Source: Ectocarpus siliculosus
Lineage: Eukaryota; Sar; Phaeophyceae; Ectocarpales; Ectocarpaceae
Assembly (NCBI GenBank): GCA_000310025.1
Contig: FN649726.1
Span: 471,527 to 485,501, forward strand
Direction: 5' to 3'
Length of the DNA stretch: 13,975 nt
Below the pieces are notes generated by a model, which was not told the DNA's origin, ran no database searches, and saw only the letters and a program-made list of their open reading frames with translations. Positions 1 through 9,400 of the stretch are shown here, piece by piece. The position numbers and the translations under genes were made by a program. Every line of letters begins with the position of its first letter. Positions within the stretch are counted from its first letter, which is position 1.

Positions 1-354
1 CCGTTTCACTTTTTGAATGTAGTCTGCCAATAAGCATACCACATTTTGTCTATCGTCGTCGCCGCCGCATCGTCATGGCACGCTCAGAAGAAAGAAACGC
101 AATTTCTAACGTCGACTTTGTCCTGAGTCCATCACGCTAGCCCTAGAGCTCAAAGAAGGCACAATGGTTGCCAACATGCTGACCTTGCCATCGCTTGGTT
201 TCGCCCGAGCGATCAGCCATTGCAGACTCCAAAAGTTCGTAGGGACGAAGTCACTGGACTTATATTGCGTTCAAAAAGCACGCGTTGTACCTGACGTTTC
301 ACGTTCGAAAATAGTCCCCCAAACTCTATCGCCCCTGTGAACTTGTCATTGCAG
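1..354 (+). other. Probable intron of the NPHP4 homologue, no exon identified
   Basis: The first recognised exon starts at 355 after TTGCAG and begins with two bases of a split codon, so an exon must precede it. I see no convincing coding segment here. An ATG at 75 opens only 21 codons before TAG, and it does not resemble a nephrocystin-4 N-terminus. The stretch therefore most likely is intron, with the rest of the gene before the window. Confidence 0.55.
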
Positions 355-3300
355 GCGCGGAGGAGACCAGTGGTAGTGATATCGCCCAACAAGAAGAAAA
401 ATCGGCGGAGAATGAGCAGGAGGCAACGTACGAGTACTCACTAGATCCGGACACCAAAGCCGCAGAGAAGAAACTGCGCAGGGTGGTCGCAAAACAGGTG
501 TGGGCTGGAACGGGGTCGATAAGTCAACAGGTTAGATTGCCTTGGCCTGCGCTCTTCTCGCTGGTAGCCAGGAGGGTCAATTGCCGATATTTGGGAGTCC
601 CTTTCAATAACGGTTTGGCAGCCCGTTCACCCCGTTTGAGCGAACTCAACTCGCGTTTGTTCCCAACTCGTTACCATACAGGTCAGGCTCGGTGTAGACG
701 TGGAAGGAGTATTCCGGCGTCACGATCCCGACCAATCTGGGTCCATTCTTCGGTCAGACTTCGTACAGGCTGTCATGGAGCTTGGCGTAGGGCTATTGGA
801 TAGCTCAAACTCACGGTGAAGTACTCGTGTTGCACAGCCGTAAGTCGGTGAAGTTTGGTGCAACATTAACAATGTCAACGCTTGTACAATGGAGTACCGT
901 ACGGCGAGAAAATTGGGCCTTGGATTGGGCTTAGAGGCTGGAATGCAATGTATTTTCGTCATCCTTCTTGTTTGTCGTATCCGCCTTCATCAGGCACGGA
1001 AACCGTCTGGCCGGCTCGACGAGCACAGCCGACCCGGTTCGAAGGAGACAGCTCGGACAGCTGGCGCGGGCGAAGGGTCCCGTAGAGCGAAGGCTCATGC
1101 GGATGCGCCAGACCAAGAGGGGGTTTCTCTGCGGGGGTCGGCAAACGGACAGGGGTGTTGGAGAAGCGAAGGGGGATGAGCACGCCGTCGATTCGTTTGA
1201 GGGGGGAGATGAGAGTCTAGCACTGATACAGTGGTGAGTTAACGGGTCGCGAACACGCCAGCTTTTCTGTGCTGAACGGAAGGACTTTGAGAGGCCTGAG
1301 AGGGTGGACTGCGAAATAATTCTGCGCGAGGAACTGAGCAATACGTTTCTTGTCTGGGCTACCCCTTCAGAGGGCGGCCATTGCTACTGGGGGCCAACGC
1401 ATCATTGCTCAGCAAAATTCCGCGGTTCTACACAATAAAACGCTGAAGCACTTGCATTTTACTTCCCCTGACGAAGGGGTTAATCGAGAGGACATGGTCC
1501 AAGTACACGAAATCAAGATTGTCCACGTTTTCTCCCCCACTCTTCTCAGGTATCGTGAAGGGCAAAAAAAATCAATGGTGCGCCACATTCTTGCGACGTC
1601 TCTCACCACCGAGTACAATCTCTTCTTCGCGTTTGCCAGGTAAGGTAAACCTCTGCATTAACCCAGGACAATGCGTGCAGTAGTTAAACTGGTTTGCGCT
1701 AAGGAAGAACAGGATGACACAACATACCTCGTATGTTATCATGATGGGAGCTAGGGCAGGGAGAGTCGTTACTCCTCCGCTTCTGGGTGTGAAGTCCCGT
1801 TCCCACGGACGGAAGCGGATTGAGGCTTCTGCGACAGAAATATTTATTTCGATTCCCGTAAAGTTCCCGTTGTACACCCTGAATCCAACCGCCTCACCAC
1901 GACTGTGCCTAAGCACACGCGTGGCCCGAAAGGAGCAGCATGATGTGCCAGGGGTTTCCCGGGTGTGCATTTTGTTCTCGACCCGGTCTACCTCAGCCAC
2001 GACACCAATCAACAGTTCAACAGCATTGAAATCGTTTCTTCTCGAACGGCTGTTCGGCGCTCGTGTCTGTCGAATACAGCCCTCTGTTCTTCGAACACCC
2101 TCTTCGGAACCCGTTCAACCACGAGGAGCGGTTCAGAGTAGACCTGGATGATCATCAGCTCCGCGTGGTGACCGGCACGAGCGAATGGGCATACCTCCGA
2201 AGGTAGGCGTGGGAGTACGACCGACGTGTGGATTTCGAAATGCCACTGAGAAACTCTCGGGGCTCAAGCATCGTGCACGACCAATCAGGTCAAATCTGTG
2301 GCTTCCGCTGCGCCTTTCCCCACTTTCAGCTGGGAAAAATAACGAGAACCGAAATCTAGTCAAGTAGGATACCTCGCCGCGCTTTCCCAAACGTTTCGTA
2401 CTGCTCTCCCCGTTTCGATCGGCCCGCACGACCGGCAGGCATGTGTCGCCTTGCGTGGGGGACCTCGGAGACAGTCCCGTCGAGACCGACTTCTTCGACG
2501 TTGACCCCCAACGAGGCGTCGAGATAACCCTCATGGCCCACGAGGTTGTCTTCATCCCGTTTGCCTTCCTGTGTCTCGAGCCCCGCGGTCTGACACCCGC
2601 GCCCTCCACACCCCCAAGGCCGAAACGGTCTTCGAGGGGAAGGGCGGGCGGCACGGACGAGGGCAGGGCAAGCAGGACATCGATGGAGGGGGGAGCAGGG
2701 ACTGCCGAACGCTCTGTCGTGGTGGCGTTCGTTTCGACATCCCACGGGCACGTTGTTAGCGTTCTGCAGGTGGGAACATTCGCCAGTGACCCAGTGGTGA
2801 AGCGGCACACGTTGGTCTCCTTCCAGTGGGGAATGTCAGGATACTCCCGACGCTCTTCAGTGAAGAGGGAGTTCGTCAACACAAATCGAGTCACATCCCT
2901 CACGAAATCTAGGGTAATGCGCTTGGCAACAGCGCGGACATGCACATAAATTTGTCGACATCAACATCCCGGTGTAATTGAGAATGCATTGCATCGAAGG
3001 GGTCACACTGCAATCCGGTAACACGTCCGTGACGTTTCGACTGGTCTTGGCGACAATAGGTGCACCTACAGAGGAGGGAATTTGTCGTCAACAGGACATT
3101 CAGATTCTACCAAAGTGAGGGAGAGATTCTGAAAAGGTATGTCAAGGGCTCAACCCCACTTTTTTGTGGCGGCAATCGATTCGTGAGCCGGGGAGCTGGC
3201 GGGGGGTACGCGGCCGATGTACCACACTACCCGTTCTATTGTTCGACTGTGAAAGATTGGATGGGTTTCGCTCTCTGCCGCAAGCTACATTCAGTTTTCA

Positions 3301-5001
3301 CTCGCCCCATGGCGCTATACGCACTTGGTCGTGACAACGTTGTTTTATGCCTCTACTGTATATTCTGTCTCGTAGACTTCCCGAAACTTCCGTGTGCATG
3401 GATATGCAGGTCCATCCAACTACTCCCGGGCGGGGCCCCCGAGCACCGTCTCTCCAAGCGCGGCAAGGGATCCCTCGGCGTGGGGAGGGTCTCGCGAGAA
3501 CCCTACGGTGTGTCCGAAGATGGAGGCGCGAAATACATACACTGCGTGGAGGAGGCGGATCACCAACAAGGGGCTGATGACAAGGGCAGGGCTGGGGGTG
3601 GGGTGGTAATCGAGTGGGCTCGGCGGGCCGCTGCGATGGGAGGCGGTGCAGCGGGTGGTGACGATGTCCAGGAGGTGCTCGTGAAGTGCAGGGTCGGACA
3701 ATTCCCTTCGCGAAAGGGCTTTTATTTACTTGTGAGTGCGACGGGAGGTGAAGTCGTTTTCAAGCTTTCTCTAGTTCCCTCATCGCGCACTCTTTGCGAT
3801 GACCATTGCCGATCGCACGATACTTTACGGGGACTCGACTGCGTTGTGCAATGAACGGATCGTGTGCACCTATTGCTCTCTTCGCAGGTGTATGACGACC
3901 ACTACCAGGGATCGCTGTATGAAACGTGGCATGTCATCGTACAGGCAAGGCTGCGGATGGATGTGCACTCCCTGCTTGGGCAGCAGAGCCCTGCCGACCT
4001 GATTGTACGGGGCGACCGTTACAGTCGAAAGGTCCGAGCATTCTCCTCTTGCCCAGCCGAGGTATCGTTCGAGCCGGCGAATGCCTTCCAACTCGTCCCT
4101 GGAGCATACAATCGGTGAGATTTGAGAGTCTGGCCGAAGAAACGCGCCGTTGTGGACGGTGGCTGGCAAGCGTGAGCGGGCACGGCACCTCCTTAGTCTG
4201 TGGATGTAAGCGCCTATTTTTTGGCCGAACACCCATTTTACGCCTACCGATTCGGTCGATGCAACTTCTCCACCTTTGAATCAAACGCTATGACGGTTAT
4301 CCAAACCCATCGCCCCCGTCTCTGCGCCGTTCGTTAGGGTGGAATTACGCTTTCGTCCGCTCTCGACAGGCAGCCGAAAAATCCATGTCCACCTCGTCGA
4401 TGTGGACTCAATGGAGATAGTCGGCGCCTGGCTCGCGACGGCCACCGCGATGCCTCCTGTGATCACCAAGTCGTACGACGTTGAGCTTCCACTTGGACGT
4501 GCTTGCCATAAACGCATAGCATACTCAAACCCTTGGAACACCACAAGGCTTTTCCGGCTTGCTTCTTCGGACCCAAGGATTCTCCGGCCGCGTTACGAGA
4601 GCCTGGAGGCAAGTTATTTCGGCACAAAATTTGTACGAAAACCACAGTAGTGTAGCGAAAGGAAGGCAAACGCGAATTGTACAATGTAGTCGCACTTCGC
4701 CCGAAGACGCGGAAAAAGTGTTAACTCGATGAAAGTCACGATTTCGACCGCTGAAAGCGTGATCGCGCCCAACGGCCGTGGCTATTCTAATTGCGCCCCC
4801 AACGAATAGCGTGTTGTCCGCTGACATATTATTCGGTGTCCACGCTGCAATGACCAGGTGGCGGGCGGTGGGACTGGTTTCCTCCGTTTGTGGTTCGCTG
4901 CCCCGGGGGGCACCAACGTCAGAAAAGAGGCTTTCCTCTTTGTAAACGATAGCGAGGGACAAAACGAGGAGTGTCTCCTGATCTGCATGCGAGGGGGGTG
5001 A
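355..5001 (+). CDS. NPHP4: Nephrocystin-4 (NPHP4) homologue, 3' part, 11 exons
   Basis: Seen: exons 355-530, 682-815, 994-1233, 1550-1639, 2080-2202, 2439-2769, 3060-3136, 3410-3731, 3888-4114, 4338-4608 and 4858-5001 join without a stop or frame break into 710 residues ending in TGA. The phase of every donor matches the next acceptor. Family match: segments TTEYNLFFAFASPLFFE (residues ~199-216), VEITLMAHEVVFIPFAF (F exon), NRTFRFYQSEGEILKR, DLIVRGDRYSRKVRAFSS, KIHVHLVDVDSMEIVGAWL, KRIAYSNPW, VAGGGTGFLRLWFAAPGG and FLFVNDSEGQNEECLL follow, in order, the conserved C-terminal half of nephrocystin-4. In that family this half holds Ig/MSP-like beta-sandwich domains. Role (family knowledge): NPHP4 is a scaffold of the ciliary transition zone, with NPHP1 and RPGRIP1-type partners, and helps gate entry to the flagellum. 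Odd points: an EF-hand exon near residue 73, a GC-AG last intron, and low-complexity Gly/Ala-rich sequence in exon 3410-3731. The first exon begins mid-codon, so the N-terminus lies upstream of the window. Confidence 0.93.
682..815 (+). other. Exon of the NPHP4 homologue encoding an EF-hand
   Basis: The exon translates to a helix-loop-helix containing the 12-residue loop DPDQSGSILRSD, preceded by VEGVFRRH and followed by FVQAVMELGVGLL. Loop positions 1, 3, 5 and 12 are D, D, S and D, with Gly at position 6 and Ile at position 8, as in canonical EF-hands. Position 12 is Asp rather than the usual Glu, which in this family often means weaker or Mg-tolerant binding. The exon begins in phase 0 and ends with two bases of an Arg codon (CG) that is completed by G at 994. 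It therefore belongs to the same transcript as the NPHP4 exons. It reads as a single EF-hand; no partner loop is visible in the window, although one could lie upstream. Confidence 0.85.
4609..4857 (+). other. GC-AG intron, the last intron of the NPHP4 homologue
   Basis: After the codon GAG at 4606-4608 the sequence is GCAAGT, so the donor reads GAG|GCAAGT, which matches the well-known GC-AG consensus apart from GC in place of GT. The acceptor is CAG at 4855-4857. Reading on through the donor instead ends at TAG after 17 codons and loses the last conserved segment. Splicing it restores frame exactly and joins YESLE to VAGGGTGFLRLWF, the expected family order. The nine other introns of the gene use GT. 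The acceptor has a weak pyrimidine tract, and a CTGAC branch-like motif lies at about 4831. Confidence 0.85.
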
Positions 5002-6259
5002 CCTGAAAAGCGTTCTTCGAAGTTCACCGTCGGCTTGGTGACTACCGTGAAATCTAGTTGCAGCATAAGTTTGCGACGGTGGTACTCTTCTGCGATTGGC
5101 AGCGTTTGTGGGCGTGCTATCGATCGATGAATAGTGGGTAGATCGAATTGGCAGTTGCCTCGGACATTCGACATGTGTCATGAGACCGGACTTCTCGGAG
5201 TTCACTCTTCAAGCGTGTAAAAGAAATGCACCCCGACAGTCAGAGGTTGGGTTGCATCTCTGTCTTCAGGTCGTGCATTACGGGAGCTTCCCGGCTGTGC
5301 GAGGGTGTATTGCGGCTGAATAAATGTAAATTTCCCGGCGTTTCTCCACAGGAGGTGTACCCGCCAGGAGACTCGTCAAGATCATCTTGCTGAACGGATC
5401 GTATCCCCACGTGCGGCAAGACTCCAACAATACAGATCCTACAGAATATAGACACGCCTGAATTCAGGGTCCTATCGCGCATTGCCAATAACCGGGCTAA
5501 CGTCGGTTTCAAGGGCAACGAAAAACTCAAGGACCCCGCGCGAGACGACACCGCATGTACTCGGTACTGAAAAACCGAACAGTTTGGCCAGCAACTCGGA
5601 GCATGCGTTTCCAATGTGGAAACGTGCCAGGCCACAACGTAGGTCTCTCTAGCCGGTGCCGCCTTGCCAGGAACGAAAAAAAACGACCTCGAACTCCACT
5701 TGTCATAACCTTGACATGAGTCCGTGAGAGCCGTATTGGCAGTAGATCATACATACCGTAGCAATAACTCGTGGTCGTGACGTCTCACGGTTTGGTACCA
5801 ACTAGGGAAACCTTGGCGTAGTTACTACTCCCACAACGTAAAGACAAGACACCCTACAACACAAGCCCCGCACCGCCGACGGAGTAAAGACTCTAATGGC
5901 GACTGTTCACTTCCTTTGCGCTGCCTAGACTTTGCTGTGTGCCAAAATACCATGAGAAAACATCAAAACGCATCATCTAGAATACTCTGAGAGACACTAC
6001 ACTGTAGGCCTAACACGTACCTTGAACGTGGGGCACATGGACCCGGACTCGGAACGGAGAGAAGCGCTGCCATATCTCAGACTCCGTTTACGCCAATACA
6101 CGTGATGGTTCAAGCTCTTCCATTGTAACACCCACGAAATCATACTTGGAAGACTAAGCAAAGATACATGGTTCTCCACGCCAACGGGTTAACCTTTGCA
6201 CCGCGCTTTGTTGAAACCTTTTTTACATTATTGGCGCTCTGTTTCTCTCGTTGCTGAGC
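5002..6259. other. Convergent intergenic region
   Basis: This stretch separates the 3' ends of the + strand NPHP4 homologue and the - strand membrane-protein gene. Open frames occur on the - strand (for example 5240-5635) but lack family motifs, GC-ending codon bias and good splice sites. From about 5700 to 6200 the + strand is rich in A and C without visible repeats. Apart from the poly(A) candidate I see no feature. Both 3' UTRs should lie here. Confidence 0.5.
5319..5330 (+). terminator. Candidate poly(A) signal of the NPHP4 homologue
   Basis: AATAAATGTAAA lies 318 bases after the stop codon. It combines AATAAA with TGTAA, the form used in several algae. A 3' UTR of this length would be unremarkable. 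There is no transcript evidence, and motifs this short occur by chance. Confidence 0.35.
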
Positions 6260-6427
6260 TTAGTCGACGCGTTTCCGTGTGGGATGGGGGGGGGGAGCCA
6301 ATGCGGCAGGCTTGTCCCTCGTGAGCAGGTGGCAAACTTCGCAACTCTTGTGGCCATGCGAGCAGCTCGTCGTGCAAGTGAACTCCGCGCGCCCGCCGTC
6401 CAACGCGCCGAACATGCCGCCTCCTCT
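6260..6427 (-). other. Candidate last exon with a Cys/His cluster
   Basis: After the pyrimidine-rich acceptor ending ctgtcacag, 55 codons run in phase 0 to TAA, with strongly GC-ending codons. They include CTTSCSHGHKSCEVCH: four Cys and three His in 16 residues. This resembles a small metal-binding knot, and CEVCH also fits the CXXCH haem-attachment pattern. A competing last exon is 6742-6482 (acceptor gtgtatcag, also phase 0, starting NVAGRLLASVGLRSVLRYS), with less biased codons. Phase alone cannot choose between them. Confidence 0.42.
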
Positions 6428-9400
6428 CTGTGACAGCTCGGAAGCGGGGGAGGCATTACAGATTGCAGTTTTTACCATGATTCATGCCGAGCCATGGCGG
6501 CAGAAAGCAATGAAGGGACGATGGCTGCAACCCACATCACCTTGTTCTTCACCTTTTAGAACCAGGGTCTTCCCCCTCAAAGACTCAATAAAAAACACTT
6601 GCGAACTGGCACCAAAATGTCGCAGCAACACGTCCACCCCCAAAATTTCAACGGATGAAGCGATTTCACGCGCACGACAGCCGGTTGAATACCGAAGTAC
6701 ACTGCGAAGGCCAACGGAGGCCAGGAGGCGTCCAGCGACGTTCTGATACACCACGTAGAGACGGAAGACACCGCAGCAAGATCTGTGGCAGTCCCTTTCC
6801 GATCAATGCTGCACATTGTTCGGGCAGACGCCTCAAAACCTCGTCGCTACATGCCCATGAATGCCCAGCCCGTTGGTCGAAATCCTCGCCTCGTGTCTCG
6901 TATAAATGAAGCCCCGGTGTGACCACTACACTCACCTGTCGCCAACTCGGAGGCCTTTTCCCGCTGGGACTCCCCCAGTTCCCGACAAGACTCTTGGCAA
7001 CTTCCACGACCAACGTTGCCGTGGAGACCCTGGTCACCTGACATAGACACGCGGGGGGGGTACGATCAGCTCAGTGACCTGGAGCGTAAGGGCAAATGCT
7101 ACACACATCAATCGTGACCTGCGGTCCCAAGGCTTGCTTCCTAACGGTGGGGCCGTGGCGGTATGTTGGCCCTATGATGAATTGCCGAAGAAGTGGTCTT
7201 GAACGGGGGGAAATCCTCTATTCAGGAAGGAACCCTCGGCAGACACAGGTGCAACATACTGGTACCGGTGCAGCGCGCTCGACCTGCGTTTTGGTGCGCA
7301 CGGGCTCCAATCTCTTGAACCGTTTCTTCGCCTTGTCGGATGTTGTTCACTCACCAGGTTCGCGATGGCGTGCATCGCCCACACGACAGAAACAACGATC
7401 AGTTTTCGGTGAAGTCCATGCGTTCTTTCCGCCGACTCCTCGTCCCAGCGGACCATGTCCCGGACGATGAGGGCATGCGTGGCCGTGTCAAACCCCTGTA
7501 AGGAGGCGACACCCCCAGACGATGTGGATCAGAGGGCCGATGTCCAAGCATAAACTTCGGCCCATCTACGGCAGCCGATACATAGCTGCACATGGTATTG
7601 ATGTGGTCTGCATCGAAAGAGGTACACATGGTATCTCGACCGCTTTCACATGAACCGGAAGGGGCAGAGCGCTAGGTGTCGCTCTAGGGCAATCGGTACA
7701 TGGGACACCACAACTGGGTAGAGTTGACCGCCAAGGTGACGCAAATATGTTCTTCGATTCGCCGATTTCCCGCATCAGTCTGTAGGGAACACTCTCTCAA
7801 AAAGCAGGACTTCGGATCTCGAAGGTCAGGTCGTGTATTGTCGGCGCAGGGGCCGGAGGAATGTTCTGGAACGCGCGCCTGTTCCCTACCTGGAGCGACA
7901 TTCTCTTGAGACAGAGCAGCACGTCCTTGAAGGAGGACATATGCCAGTGGTCCATGAGCAACCGCATTATCCCCATCGTCGGCGACCACCGTCGCTGCGC
8001 GTCCAGTGAGATGAGAATGATCTTTCCCACGTGGTACAAGGAGCTTATCGCCACCATCTTCAGCGTGAGAGGAGAGGCGTAGGGAGATGCGATCAGCATG
8101 GACAGCACCTCCCGCGACCAGTAGGCCGCCAGCACGCCGGCGATAACCCAGTACAACCTTCGCCTCAGCTGCAGCAGCAAGCACGCCATGAGGCAACGAA
8201 GCAGCCACGCGACGCACGTGTGTGAGCAGGCCGAGCACGCAGGAATTGGTTTTAGGTCCAGGGCGGAGGGCCCATCGGTCTCACAGGTGGAAACATGTGA
8301 CGTTATGTCGACTACAGATTTGCTTGCATCAACCGGAGGCCAAACAGACGTATCAGCAGCTCGCCACGCCCGGCAGCACAGGAGGCAATGCAAGCTGAGG
8401 ACGATGACAAACAGCCGCTAATTCGCGGCACTGAACTTAGCAAAACCTTGAGAAACACAGGTCAGGTCGTGACATTGTCGTTCGCGCACGAGACTGACTT
8501 TCAATAAAAGAAAAGCAGCTGTGAGCTCAACTTCTTACCAGCCCAATGCCGTAGCTTCTGTCCAGCCTTTGGCACAGCGGGTTCAGCAAGATGTTGGCGT
8601 GCTGCAGCAACAGCCACACCTCGTGCGCGAACGTCGCCACCACCAACCAGGCCGGTCCAAACCGGCGCCCATCTCGCGGCCAGCCCCACGTGCCGCCATC
8701 GCTGCTGCCATCCTCCTCCCCGTTCCTGTCCTCCTGCTTTTTTTCTCCCTCCCCCTCGACACTGCTGTCGTATAAATCTGATTCCGCGTCAGCTTGGCTA
8801 ACGGTGCCCCCTCGCTGGTCGTCAATCTGTCCGACCCCCCGTCCCACTTCGACACGAGCAGCCGGTGGTCCGGCGGGCCCTCCCCGTTCTTGTCGACCGG
8901 CATCCACGAAATCTTCCACTTGGTGCTGGGAAGGCCGAGGTTTGTCATCGTGGAGGCGATGAGGGGGAAATGTGCCCGTGAAGTTGGAGAAGGAAGTGGG
9001 AGAGGAGGATAGCAACAATACTGTTCGACTCGAGCATCGCAAGTTGTTTCCGGGTAGATATTCACGACGGAACTCGTGGTGATATTTACATGAAGTCGTG
9101 GTCTGTGCGAGGAGCACTAGCGATCACAAAGGCCCTATAACCCGGACGGTCTCAGCTGCACAAAATGTGGGGGGCGACGAGACCTCATATAACATATAAC
9201 AGCACAGGGTCTGCGCCGAACTTGAAGTAGGAAGCGTCTAACCCCTCGCAACGAGGAGGCACCATTTTCTGGTTTGCAATACGTTGGAACCAGAGGTAGT
9301 TTCTCACGCAAGACAGACCGAGCCAGACATGGACCAGGGGGGAGGGAGACACACGCCACAGCCATAGCGAAACGGGAGCAGGGTGTGCCCTACACTACTG

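Noticed and set aside
75-140. ATG at 75 as the start of the NPHP4 homologue
   Set aside because: The frame ends after 21 codons and shows no family resemblance. The exon at 355 needs a preceding split codon, and the conserved N-terminal half is missing from the window.
2133-2945. 270-codon open frame on the - strand
   Set aside because: It lies antisense to the NPHP4 exons at 2080-2202 and 2439-2769, crosses their introns, and has no family motifs. GC-rich third positions on the + strand explain its length.
3060-3854. 264-codon + strand open frame read as one gene
   Set aside because: It contains two real exons (3060-3136 and 3410-3731) that happen to share a frame through the intron between them, and it overruns the donor at 3732. 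Conserved NPHP4 order and splice sites support the spliced reading.
5240-5635. 131-codon - strand open frame in the convergent intergenic region
   Set aside because: It has no ATG at its start, no codon bias, no motif and no splice context.
7684-8238. 184-codon - strand open frame
   Set aside because: It overlaps the membrane exon 7890-8168 in another frame, and the exon frame alone has good splice borders and hydrophobic helices.
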